Shown here: positions 10,250-21,004 of the stretch, one piece after another
Layout of the letters: the number at the start of each line of letters is the position of its first letter
Position numbering within the stretch: the first letter of the stretch is position 1
Source of the DNA: Rusavskia elegans
Lineage: Eukaryota > Ascomycota > Lecanoromycetes > Teloschistales > Teloschistaceae
Direction: 5' to 3'
Assembly (NCBI GenBank): GCA_011316305.1
Contig: SAUG01000033.1
Span: 186,001 to 250,000, forward strand
DNA length: 64,000 nt
Translations under genes and position numbers: made by a program
Notes under the pieces: generated by a model
Seen by the model: only the letters and a program-made list of their open reading frames with translations
What the model was told of the DNA's origin: nothing
Database searches by the model: none

Positions 10250-11670
10250 TTCCCTCCTAGCTGGTCACTATTCGGACCTTCGCTACCACTTTTCTTGTTC
10301 TCTCAGTGTTAATCCAACGAACACATCGTTTCCAACAGTCGCAAGAGTACCATAGCCCAGAAGGCCCATGGATGTAGAAGGAAGTGTTGATAACAGCGAA
10401 CCAAACTTTCCGCAGAGGAAGATTATCCTCCAGCAGTTGATCTCGTTGTGGCACATGGGAAGAGTTTGGATCGAAGCCTTCTTTACCCTCCCGAAAGACG
10501 TCTCACCAATCGTTGCCAACAGTGGCAAAATTCGTCACATACGTCAGAACATTCGATCCCTCCAATAACCACTCCGTCCTGTAGCAAAGAAAGTCTGCCA
10601 CGGCCGCCGATCTTTGCAACAAAGCTTTCCTGACATTGACAGGCGCTTGGATAGGCGGCTAGATCTTGATTGCTGATGGAGCCTAAACGAATGCTCGAGT
10701 TCGAGACCGTTTCCAACTTGTCGAAATCCAAGCGTGTGCATCTTGGGGTTCGTGACTGACCATGGAGGCGAGGCCGTTAGCACGCAAACCAATAACTCTA
10801 TTGGCCTATGCGGTTTTTCGAACAGCCCGACTACCATTCATTTGACCACAGAATGTGGTCAATTCAGAGCACATAGCGCATCAAAGATAGCATTTTCCGC
10901 AGTCCGACGGTCATCAATGACGCCCCAAGTATTCGACCAAAGCCCCTTAAGATCCGTGTGGTGGTAATCCCATTGCTAAGAGTTTCCGACCTAATGCGGA
11001 TGAAGGCCATGCCACAAACAAGCTTCAGTCGATTCCTGTTGAGAAGGGTCGGCCGAAGAGGCTTGAAAAGTCTCTGATGGCAATATAAGGACATCACCGA
11101 CGCGGACAGGGTGAGTGATTCCATGCAGTCGACGGAAATCGAAGGCCCAACGAGCCCATAGATATCGCCAGACGGCACTACTCCAAACCTCGGCACCAGT
11201 CCAAGTGAGAACGACGGACTCCGAATAGACATGCTTCAGGTCGCCCATGGCTTTCTATCAAAACTCAGTCAGCAGGTCTTTTCAAGGTTAGGTAGCAGAA
11301 TTCTGAGAACGTCTCTAAGGAGATTCAAGGGTCTAGAGACTGCCTTTAGTCTTGGGAGTCAAGGTCACAAAAGCTGACATCGAAAGAGTTGAGTAATAAG
11401 AACTGCGAAGATGCCTTACAAGCTTTTCCATCGCACGACAAACTTCGACGATATGCTGAAGAAGGTCCAGGAAATGGATGACCAGGAGCGCTGGCAAAGG
11501 CATACTGTGCGAGATGCCCGCCTTCTCGATCATCGCGTGTGGTCACTGTTTCCATGGCCACAATAACAGCCGGAGGAGTCTCATTGATAGGGGTTAGTGA
11601 TGTGCCGTTGTTATTGCCGTGCACTAAATTTTGGGCATCAGCAGCGAGCTGAAGGATTTTGAATGTCATA
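10250..11670 (-). pseudogene. Degenerate coding sequence, possibly a HET-domain relic
   Basis: Several minus-strand fragments read as protein but are broken by stops and frame changes. 11248-10991 gives MGDLKHVYSESVVLTWTGAE, reminiscent of the (Q)M-x-x-(I/V)Y-x-x-A-x-x-V-(L/I)-x-W-(L)-G-x-E core of HET domains. 10528-10283 contains STSMGLLGYGTLATVGNDVF, similar to the M-G-x-G-P-x-x-x-x-x-G-D-x-V segment near HET C-termini. Order and strand fit a single decayed gene, but the match is by eye and weak. No intact start or frame can be given. It lies between the two zinc-finger paralogs. Confidence 0.28.
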
Positions 11671-13400
11671 TCCTTTGTGGTGCCCTTCTGCTAAAGGGGG
11701 CGGGTACGTAAGCTCAAGAATAGTACGTAAGCCCAAGGCATCATCAGCCACCGATTGAACGGCGAAATTGTAGCACTTGACATACAACCAACTTTCGGGG
11801 TCTACGTCGGACTGACTGGCACTGAAATTGGTCTATTAGTGCCTATGACCAAAGGTATCAGTAGTTGCAAGACAAGAATGAAGGATGAAATGTATCTTCG
11901 CTCGGGCCAATTTTAGCCCGTGTTCTAGCCTTTGCGATGCTCAGGCCACCCACGCTAGCCGGATCTATGAACTGCTAACCGGGGGCTGAAAACCCCACGA
12001 CGTTGGTAACTTTTTATCTGATACACGTCTCAAACAATCACTATGTACTAGTATCCTACATATGTATTCGAGTCATTCGTTAACAAGACGAGGAGGCTGG
12101 TTGTACTCTTCCATAACTATTCATCATGCTGAAAACTCCCTGAAGCAATATCTCAATTACTGCGGTCGGTGCTTCTCCCAGGCCCTAATCCTCCAGCCAA
12201 TTTCTAAATCTCTGTCTGTCTATCTTGAGTTTGAGAGTCATGCAAGTAGTACAAAATATCAGTCAATATATCCCCGTCACTATCACGAGCATCAACGCAT
12301 ATTTCGAAAGATAATTTTTATGTCAAGTCATGTACAGAAGACGTGGTTGAGATTGTATATGCATGCCATCAGCGCCTAGAGTAAGACAGCCCGTAAAGAC
12401 CGGGGTTCTCGAAATATCTTTATTGTTGCACCAGGTCTGCATTACGGCTGACGAGCCGTGGTGTGTTCGTATTTTTGAAGCAAGTAATATGTTGAGAAGA
12501 AATTCAGTCATCTCGTATACGAGTTGGTATGGTGTGGTAAGCCTTCACAATAGACTAAGTAATCGCTTAACCAGTCAGAACTAACTCAACCTACTATCAG
12601 ATTCTAATGTTAAGGATAGGAGCCTGCCAGTACGCTCTGGGCTTGGCTAACCGCACTCTGCCAATCGAATGAAAGGCAGAAGGGTATTGTTTTGAGATAT
12701 GAGTGTGCGCAGAGGTAGTTTGTGTTCTCGTATTCTCGGAAATGAGGAAAAAATCAGAGTGACATTACAGGAAATGATTAATATCTTTCTTCTGGAGGGT
12801 AATGATGTGGTGCGAATGGAAATCTTACATGGGTAAAAGAGCCAACGCAGCAACATGAAAACCAATCGAAAATGATCTCTCGGTCTCCGACAGCGATTCA
12901 GATTCAAACGAGTATATGCTGCACATCTACATTGTGACCAGCGCTGCAAACCGTACATCGCCATGGATATTTCTTCCCGGAGCAACGCAGACGAGGACTG
13001 TACTCGACGAGAATTGTAGAAGATAGGTGCTGACATACAGAAAAGTATGATGGAAGAAAGAGAGATAGTGAATGTTGTCATCAGAGTCAGGAGTGGCAAT
13101 GTTAATGGCTGTGTGTTGACGGAAGCAACTCAGTCCACCGCATCGAGCGACGTCTTGCAGTGGGTTGTCTCTCAATCATTAAGGCAGAGGTTAATGTTGG
13201 ATGGGAAAAGGAAAGTCTTGGAGTGAGTGAAACTTTTTTCATAACGGATTCCGCGACTGGAGCATATTAAGCCCGAGTTTTATATGACACGAGACGGTAG
13301 TGTCAAGTACCTAATCAGCCAATTCATGTAGATATGGAAGAATGAGAGTAACGCTTTCGTGGCTGAATGTATTGCATCATGGATTTAGTCATCTACCGCG
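11671..13400. other. Gene-free region between zinc-finger paralogs
   Basis: About 1.7 kb without a supportable gene. Frames at 12062-12379 and 12647-13175 are short and look like chance. AT content rises between 12000 and 12600. No repeats shared with the rest of the window were seen. Confidence 0.45.
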
Positions 13401-14200
13401 TTACAATGTTGCATGAAATCTCGATAGGAGTCGGACAGCTCCCGTCTCCGAAGCAGGTAATTTGCGGAAAATAACAGAGCCTGGGGTCCACGGCTTGTAT
13501 CCCTTACTCAGCATCAAAGCTTCATATTGCTCCCGCTTCTCGACATCTCTGTAGCCGCCAGTGCCATCAGCCCTACACCAATAACCCCAGTGCTCAACTT
13601 CGATCTCGGGATGCTTCCGATGCATATGATCTTTGAACTTGTCCGTTCGCCAGAAGCCCTTAAGGCCCTTTCTCGGACATCCCTCGGCAAGACAGTTGTG
13701 GGTTCTGGAACCGCTTTTGTGGGACTTGAGGTGGCGCGCAAGGTCGCTTTTTCTGACGAATGCCTTGCCGCAATCTTCAACGCCGCACTTGTAAGTTGCG
13801 GTATTGCTGGATCCGGACGTAGTGGCTGGTGGTTTGCCATCAGACCAGTGTTCAAAGACCAATCCTTGTTGGTGATCTGATTTCATTGAGCACAGGTTGC
13901 TGGACCGCATAGCCTGTTCTTGTCTAGGCAAAATCTGGCACCGAATCGTCAGCGGTTGTACATCAGCCAAGCATATGAGCCTTACTGAGTTGCCCAATGG
14001 ATGCGGCTCTGCCGCCAGCCTATGAGGCTCACCATTGCACTCAACCCCAATATGCCCCGTCCTAAAAACGTTAGAAAAAAAAAACCAATTCACCTGGATC
14101 CAATCAGTGTACCCTGTCGGTACACGGTATCGTGCATGGCGAGCATCGATTTGTCCCAACTGATTGGGTTCTCGAGCGGATGGGAAGCGGAGTTGTCCAT
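13401..14200 (-). CDS. C2H2 zinc-finger protein (paralog 2)
   Basis: Exon 1 starts at ATG 14200 (MDNSASHPLENPISWDK), exon 2 ends at 13401. The join is ambiguous: a donor at 14093 gives a 32-nt intron to the acceptor ending at 14062, while a donor at 14123 (GTACCG) gives a 62-nt intron in the same phase; the latter is more usual. A further 48-nt stretch (about 14031-13984, GTGAGC to CTCAG) could be an in-frame intron. Two fingers are clear: CGVEDC-x12-H-x3-H (KSDLARHLKSH) and CLAEGC-x16-H-M-H-R-K-H with KGLKGFWRTDK in the enlarged loop. A C-terminal extension has WGYWCRADGTGGYRDVEKRE. The fingers correspond to fingers 3 and 4 of the gene at 8720-9766. Confidence 0.7.
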
Positions 14201-14716
14201 TTTGGGTGGGGCTGATGAGCTGGCAGGCAAGGCTGGGAAAATGGGGCGACCAATCAATGAAGTTTGAGCGTCGAAAACGGCAGCAATGGACTGGAAAACA
14301 GTGGAGGAAAGGACGGGGTTCTTGTAATTGTCCTCTGAGCCCTTGCGATTGCTTTTGATGGGGCGCTGGATCGATCTCGTGTGTACCACCTTCGGAGACG
14401 ATACAACCTATTAAGGGTGGGGCTCCATACTTGAGTACTGCGAAGCCATTGACATATAGTCAAAGCAGACTAGGGTTGTGCAATGTACTTCGTGGAGCCT
14501 GTCAACGATGCCTCCACCACTGTGAGGTTTCGCACAGGCCGAAATAGAGTAATCCAACCCATGAGGTTCTGACAGGGGCACATCGCCATTGTGGTATCTG
14601 ATCTCTTGAGGTCCCACAACGGCCTCATGTGACCCCTGGATTTTTGATTCCCGTGGCCACCCATGGGACGGCTTGCGAGACGCATCATCGCAGATCATCC
14701 ATGCCCCCACTCAGAC
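14201..14716. other. Upstream region of zinc-finger paralog 2 and 3' flank of CTF4
   Basis: About 500 bases, non-coding. Holds GGGGCGACCAAT at 14243-14254 with GAGCGTCG downstream, and GGGGCGCTG near 14360, both shared with paralog 1. A minus frame at 14411-14710 is not credible. Confidence 0.5.
14243..14254 (-). promoter_or_regulatory. Shared CCAAT-containing motif upstream of zinc-finger paralog 2
   Basis: Same 12-base string as at 9822-9833, here 43-54 bases before the ATG at 14200. In paralog 1 the distance is similar (56-67 bases) only if the ATG at 9766 is used, which mildly favours that start. Confidence 0.5.
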
Positions 14717-17478
14717 TCAACCCTCGTCCATGCCCATAAGTCTCGTTTCAGCCAATTCATTGATTTTATCTTGCAGAACCGTCCGACCGTACCTGCCAGC
14801 CACTTTACCGGCAGCCTCGAGTAGCTTGCCGCTTCTGTCTCTCATCAAGCTGACAACCTCAAGCGCTTTCATGCCCCGCTCTTCGCCTTCTCTGCATTCC
14901 ACATTCAGCAGCTGCAGTAGCAACTTGTCAACGTCGACTTCGCGTCTGCTTAGCTCTGTTTTCTGACTGTGGCTTGCATTGGTCGCCTGGACGAGGTCTT
15001 CTAGGAGACTCAGCATGAGCGATGACCGAACAAAAGATTCTTCAAGCCTTGGCCCTTCGCCTGTGGCCGGGTTCGACGGGTCTTCGGATGCCGCTGTCGT
15101 GCAGGGTATTCTGAACTCGAACTCGCTAAGCAATGGTTTGGGGAAATACGGATACTGGTCGCCTCCTTTCAGGATGATGCAGTGAAACTTATCCTGCGCG
15201 ACAGCAACCGGCCAATAGCTCTCTTCTTTTCTTCCGCCAGCCAGACGCTCCAAGGTTTTGGTATCTAGTAAAGGTGCCCACCGTGCTTGACCAGGCGTCC
15301 GCCAGTGCTGGAGAATCAGAAGTACACCCATCGAGTCATATAGACACGGGTCACCCTGATCTGAAAAGAAGACGCTCTTAACCTGGGTATTGTGTGGTAG
15401 TGCGACAACGTCCTCGCTCTGACAGACCTCATCACGCTTCACATTGTCAATGGTATAGAGCAACGAGGTACAACCGTCTCCATTGACTGGTCCATTTCCC
15501 ATCGTGAGGACATAATCGCGCCATGAAGCGCACGTAACAGTTGGCGATGACTTTTGTCGGTAAACCTTCACTGGCAACCCGAACAATGTGAAGACGCGGA
15601 CATAGTTTGTGGATGTCGTTACAACAACATAGGAGTCACTCAACGATATGGCTAATTGCAAATCAGCCTACGCAGGGCAAAGACCAGGTCTGCTTTGAAC
15701 CGACCTGTCACATCTTCACCAGCTGGCAGCTGCGTGCGCCAGTCGGCTCTCGACGTCCACGTCTCATGTGGTCTGTAGAAGACCATGGCAGGGTTTTCGG
15801 TCGTCGGGGGGCATGAAAACAGTGTTCCATGCTCGTCTGATCAAGTCAGCTTTCTGCTTGGGCAAACGGAATAAAGTCGACTCACTTAGACAAGCTTTAT
15901 CATAAAGATATGGATCGGTGAAGTGAAAGTCTCGGTGGAACTCTCGGTCATAGAACTCCACTGTGACAGTATGATGAGTATCCTGATCGACAGTCCATAC
16001 GAAGCCGGTAAGATTAAGACCTGCTACGTGTAAGCCGAAATACCTCCCACGGACCTGGCTGATGCTCTTACATAGATAACGCCTGTTCCCTCTCCATGGT
16101 GTGCTCCCCGGTTGGAACGACTGATGTATACGAGGCGACCAGGTTTGATGGGTCGCCCTCCTCTTCGGATGCGGACCTTCAAAGTCGTTGAGGAGGTCAT
16201 AAGACCTCTTGCCATACCCGTTGACTTCATCAAGATAACCAGCCCCATCGTCATCCTCAACAAAATCATCTTCTTCGCCGGCTGACTCGGGTCCAAGTAT
16301 ATCATCCAAGGACGTAGGGGTCCCTTGGCGTCTAGCTGGATCATTTGGAGTCCGCTCTAGGCCATTGGTCAATGATTTCCGAGCGTTACCTGATGTCTCA
16401 GAGAGTGGATCATGTATGAATGGTGCTGGTTGAAGCGGTTTTTGGAGAAGCTGAGCGTTTTCCGAAGAGAGGAAGTTGGGGTATATAAACAATTCGCCTT
16501 CGGAGGTCACGAAAGAGAAGATATTCTCATGTGGGTGCCAGGTGAAGTTGATCACACCAGTATAATCGTATCTAGTTGATGGTCAGCAACACAATCCGGT
16601 CGTTTGCCCTGTTGTATTCACCTCGCTATGATTTTTTGGGTCTTTGTTTCCCAAATAAGGATCTTTCGATCAGATGCTGATGTAGCAAGCAAAGCACCGT
16701 TGGGAGACCAGGCAAGAGCTGTGATGTCGCCCATATGACCCCCAGAGAATGCCCGCTGTTTCTCCCCATCTCTTGAAACGACTTGCACATCTCTTGTTGC
16801 CATTGGTACTGCGAATGCCCTTCCATCCGGATGCCATATTGCCTTTGAGCTCTTCTCGTCGTCGGACTCGAGCCGACGTATGTAGCCGTCGAACTTATTT
16901 GATAAGGTCGGGTCCTCGGTCGTGATGCTGTAGATATACACAGCCCCGTCCGTGGATGAGACTGCGAGGTGCGAGCCGCTTGGATGGAACGAGAGGTGTT
17001 TCGGTGGCTTTGGCAAATCTCGAATACGTAAGACATTGTTCATATCACGGGTGTCAATGATTTTGATCTCCAACTCATCGCTGGCCACAGCAGCCCAAAC
17101 TCCGTCAGGCGACAGGGCAAGATCCCGTATTGGTAATGTACATCGAGTTAATAACCTCTCATAGAGGTAGGTTTCCAGCGAGTACACAGTAACAGAGCCG
17201 TCTTCAGACCCGGTGATGAAGATGTCATTTGACGCAGCTATAGCGGTGTTGTTCTCTTGGCAATCATCGATATTAGTGGGTTCGCCATCTGAACCTGTCG
17301 TGTAGACTCGAATAACATTATTGGATCCAGCAGTGATCAATTTCGTGCCATCAGGAGTATAGGTGAGGAAGGTCGGGCCGTTTGGGTCTTGGGGACGAAA
17401 TCAGTAAAGCTAGCCTCCTGAGCCTGCAATCTACTTACGAGCTGGTCGTCCTCGAACTCGCTGCGTCACTGAAGTCAT
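14717..17478 (-). CDS. CTF4: Ctf4/AND-1/SepB-type replisome adaptor, WD40 protein
   Basis: Six exons close in frame to 835 residues: 17478-17439, 17387-16622, 16571-16072, 16020-15886, 15836-15705 and 15651-14717. The N-terminus (after MTSVTQRVRGRPA) carries WD40 repeats, for example TYTPDGTKLITAGSNNVIRV, AVYIYSITTEDPT and DITALAWSPNGALLATSASD. An acidic linker (EEDDFVEDDD) leads to the SepB/Mcl1 middle domain, with LNLTGFVWTVDQDTHHTVTV, DREFHRDFHFTDPYLYDKA and SLSDSYVVVTTSTNYVRVFT. The helical C-terminus fits the trimerising part of Ctf4. The family tethers Mcm helicase/GINS to DNA polymerase alpha at the fork and supports sister cohesion. It is transcribed away from CHZ1 across a 251-bp shared promoter. 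Identification is firm by motif order. Confidence 0.93.
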
Positions 17479-17729
17479 TGTGATTGAGTTTCCCAGAACT
17501 ACGAGTATGTCGCAGAGTCGATTTCCAAAGTGCTTCTGACGACGCGACGCTGAAAGGTGCGCGACGCGACTGCGTGTCCCAAAGCGGTCTAGATCGTTCG
17601 GTTGCTGGTCGCGGCTTCCAAGCGTCGCGCAATGCTTTTCTTTCTTGCGACTGCTCCGTAAACCCACGACAAACACAGCAGACCAGACTTCAGCTCACCT
17701 GACAGGCAGAGAGCTCCTCGCACAACACA
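17479..17729. promoter_or_regulatory. Divergent CTF4-CHZ1 promoter with MCB-like elements
   Basis: 251 bases between two start codons on opposite strands. ACGCGAC occurs at 17542-17548 and 17564-17570, and GTCGCGC at about 17622-17628. ACGCG is the core of the MCB element bound by MBF at G1/S in yeasts (consensus ACGCGT), which would suit a replication gene; the match is to a variant, and function is inferred. Confidence 0.4.
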
Positions 17730-18211
17730 ATGTCAGCGCAATCAGCCACGGGTTCTACGCAAGGAGGCACAATCACCGACCCTGCGCAGTCGGTAGCCGA
17801 GAAAGGGAAGGGGAAAGCTACTGAGGATGTGAGCATGGGTGAGGACGATGATGACAGCTCGGATGAAGAGACTGGTGCAGAGGAAGATGTGAGTATCTCT
17901 TTGCCTTACCATCCTTGGATCTTCCAATTGATTTGACTTAGGAGCCTGAGCGTATGCCACCACTGTTACTTCCTAAGTACGCAAATCAACGGCGCTGATC
18001 TCCCCCTGTTTTAGAAGCCGCAGAGGACGAGGACGGGGACGACGACGACTTGCAGGAGATTGATGCCGCAAACATTGTTGGTGATCGTACGCGCGGAAAG
18101 GCAATCGACTACAACAAAATCGACCCATCAGATTTCCCAGAAGACGAAGAAGACGAGGACGACGAGGACTTTGAGGATCCCGATGCGAACAATGATGCGA
18201 TGCAGGAATGA
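17730..18211 (+). CDS. CHZ1: Histone H2A.Z-specific chaperone Chz1
   Basis: Three exons, 17730-17888, 17942-17951 and 18015-18211, give 121 residues. Exon 2 is only 10 nt (coding E-P-E plus one base). The protein is small and very acidic, with the CHZ motif LQEIDAANIVGDRTRGKAID near residues 75-95 followed by an acidic tail (EDEEDEDDEDFEDPD). The Chz1 family binds H2A.Z-H2B dimers in the nucleus and hands them to SWR1. Length and motif match the family. The stop TGA is at 18209-18211. Confidence 0.9.
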
Positions 18212-18697
18212 AGGAAGGATCCCATTATGACATATATCGATCACCAGCATGGGGTTCTGCCCGCACGCCCCCGGTGGACAAAAAAGCGGGAGTGCATTAC
18301 ACTACACGCGACAGCTCATGAGTGTCGCGGACGCGATCGGACTTGCATACTTTGAGCATTAACAAGGCACGACATAGTAAAGCGTCTTGCGTGAACCTAC
18401 TTGCGCAAATATGTAAACACTATGGATGTTGTGACCTGAAATGCCCTGACCCTGCCGTCCAACATAGAACCTCCAGCCTCCGCACACCGTTCACATCAAC
18501 ACCAGAGATTGATCCACTCGCGGTGCGATGTAAAACTTCTGGAGGCCATGATGTGACCAATCCAGCTTCGAATCATTCATCACCAATGTTTTCCTGACCC
18601 CTTCAAAGGCCACCTGTCTTTTCAAACAGCAACCACCCCCTACCCACAACTCCGCCTCCGCCGCAACCATACCTACCTCACCGTGACTACCAATAAC
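18212..18697. other. Intergenic region between CHZ1 and BET1
   Basis: About 490 bases; nothing coding seen. The right part is C-rich (CAACCACCCCCTACCCACAACTCC), a likely leader of BET1. Confidence 0.5.
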
Positions 18698-19603
18698 ATG
18701 GCATCAAGGTATCTATACTTCCACTCTCCGCAGATCATCTAACACTACAATCTAACCCTTTCCCCCATCCAGCAGATTCGGCACCTCCTCTCTCCACCAA
18801 CGCGACGCCCGCTCCGCACTCTTCGAAAATTACGCCGGTGATCGCAATCGAAATGCTAGCTCATCACCAGCGGCCGGTTCAAGAGGTGGAGCTTATGGGT
18901 ATGGGTATACAGGGGGCTCGGGGAGTGGAGCTATGAATGGCAGTGCTGGTGGTGGATACAGACCCGCGACACCGAATTCGAAGTGAGTTGGTTTGTTTCG
19001 TTGATGGGACTACTCGGAGAGGGAGTGGACTACACGGGGTGAGGAAAGTGGCGGAGAAGGTTCAAGAAATTGGTTTGTTAGGAGGGAATGGAATGGTGAA
19101 AATGTCCTGGGTCATGGTCCGAGGCAGCCGGCGTTCACAAGCCAAAGAAGAGGATATCCTGCAGGAAAGGAAGAGGCCGTGAACAGCTCTCAATCGTCGA
19201 AAGGGAGGCTAACAAGTGTCCCAACCCGTGCAGAGGCCAGTACAGCGACGCCGTCCTCTCTGAACTCGAAAACCAAAACGACGCCGAAGTCGAAGGCATA
19301 AGTGCCAAAGTGAAAATGCTCAAAGATGTCAGTCCCTCCTCCTATCGACCATCTCCCATCTCTCTCTCCTTCGCCCACTAAGACTACGATACACAGATCA
19401 CAGTAGCAATTGGCGACGAAATCCGCGATTCCTCCAAACTTGCAGATACCATGAACAACTCCTTCGACAACACCAGAGTACGGTTACGAGGGACGATGAC
19501 GAGGATGCTGCGTATGGCGGAGAAAACGGGCGTTGGGTGGAGAGTTTGGTTGGGGTTCTTTGCGGCTGTTGTGGTGTTGTTTTGGTATGTGTGGTTGTTT
19601 TGA
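18698..19603 (+). CDS. BET1: Bet1-type Qc-SNARE
   Basis: Four exons: 18698-18708, 18773 or 18776-18982, 19234-19327 and 19397-19603, giving 173 or 172 residues. The intron-1 acceptor is a NAGNAG (CAGCAG), so one Ser more or less is possible (MASSRFG or MASRFG). The SNARE motif spans GQYSDAVLSELENQNDAEVE, then KVKMLKDITVAIGDEIRDS and LADTMNNSFDNTRVRLRGTM, followed by a C-terminal tail anchor GVGWRVWLGFFAAVVVLFWY. Bet1 acts in ER-to-Golgi vesicle fusion with Sec22, Bos1 and Sed5. A Gly/Ser/Tyr-rich N-terminal linker is typical of fungal members. Intron 2 (251 nt) is longer than its neighbours. Confidence 0.92.
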
Positions 19604-20085
19604 GGGAGATGAGTGAAGAATGGTTCGATATTGAGGATCTGCGATACCCACGTGCCGAGAGCAAGGAGGACAAGAAAGGGAAAGACGGCAAGCGCCGTCT
19701 TTTGGCAGGAAGCTATGTACGATGGAGGTCTGAATGCAGTAAGGGATAAAAATCGCCAGCGACGACGGCCCGGAGATGTTGCCCTTCCCCCGCGAGCGAG
19801 AAAGAGAAGTCCACGATTCGAGCCACAAGAAGTAATGAAGTCACGCAATCGAAAACAAGCGAGTCGATTTGAAGTCCGATATCAATGTCGACAGCGCTGG
19901 CACTATGGACCATCATCAATGCAATCATCCCTTTTCAACATCTTAGCCATGCTCATAGGAGACAAGCCCCTTGGGTATCATTGCTGGAAGCCAGCCGCTC
20001 GAAATCAGCAACCCGGCCAACCTTCTTAAACGCCATAGCTATGCTCTTTTCATGCCTTGCCACCCGTTGAGCACAAGATGGCCCC
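19604..20085. other. Intergenic region between convergent BET1 and APC15
   Basis: About 480 bases of 3' flanks of two genes that face each other. Frames present on both strands are overlapping shadows with no recognisable content. Confidence 0.5.
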
Positions 20086-21004
20086 TTAATCCCTCGATAA
20101 CCTCCCTCTGCTACTCCTCCCGTTGCTTCTTCGGCTTGGTCTTCTTCCTTCACCCCCAGCAGGCCCATCATACCCACCAGCCAACACTCCAACCGGACTC
20201 CCACCCCACACACTTCGCCCCAGCACTCCTCCCCCACCCTCAATGGCAAAACTGGCCCCTTCCTCAACACTACTCTCATCCTCGAGTTCCGTATCCGTAT
20301 GCTGATAACTGCCCGCCTCCAGCACATCCTCATCCAAATCCCTGACCTCCCCCTCCAACATCCCCGGAACGGCATAATCCCCCTCCCCCTCCTCCTGCAC
20401 CCCCATAAAATCCACCTCTTCATCCCCAACCCGCTCATTCTCCTGATTCCCCTCCTCATCCTCCTCCTCCCCCTCCCCTTCCTCACTACTCTCCCAGCCC
20501 GCCTCCGCCACCCCCTCCGGCACCAACTCATCCAAATCCCGCATCTCATCTTCATCAACCACGCCCTCCTCTCCCTCCGCACGCAACAATCCCGCACCAT
20601 CTTGCTCCATCGCTTCCTCCTCCGCCGCCGCCTGCGCATCTATCATCGCTTGCTCTCTCTGCGCCACGAGTTCCTGTTCTTCCCTTTCGGCCTGCTCGTC
20701 CGCCATGCCTTGGAGGGTCTTCGGGATGCCGGGAGGGCGCAGCCAGCCGGCGCCGAAGCGGCGGATGTTGGATTTGCGGTTGTGGATGAGGGATTCGTCG
20801 TGGCGGAGGGTGGTGAGGTGCGGGGAGGTGGGGGGTGGGGGGTTGTTGGTTGTGTTTTGGTTTGGGGGGTTTGGGTTAGGGCGCGTGGGGGTGGTGTAGT
20901 GGGTGGTTGTTGGGAGGGGCATCTATTGCAGGAGGTTAGATGGGGGAGGAATGGAGGGTTGGGGGACGTACGGAGGGAGGGTGGAGGGAGGGGAGGGAGA
21001 GCAT
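20086..21004 (-). CDS. APC15: Anaphase-promoting complex subunit Apc15/Mnd2-like
   Basis: Two exons, 21004-20972 and 20922-20086, join in phase 0 across a 49-nt GTACGT-ATAG intron to 289 residues. The short first exon gives MLSLPSLHPPS, the usual start of fungal Apc15 (MLSLPxLxPPD). Diagnostic motif: RRFGAGWLRPPGIPKTLQ, then a charged helix EREEQELVAQREQA. The rest is a very acidic, disordered tail (EEGEGEEEDEEG), ending basic (RRPSRRSNGRSSRGRLSRD). Apc15 helps turn over the mitotic checkpoint complex on the APC/C in the nucleus. Codon bias and G+C are strongly skewed, which makes long opposite-strand frames; those are not genes. Confidence 0.85.

Noticed and set aside
20873..20880. GGTTAGGG, telomere-like
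   Set aside because: A single unit inside the APC15 coding region; no tandem array, so not telomeric.
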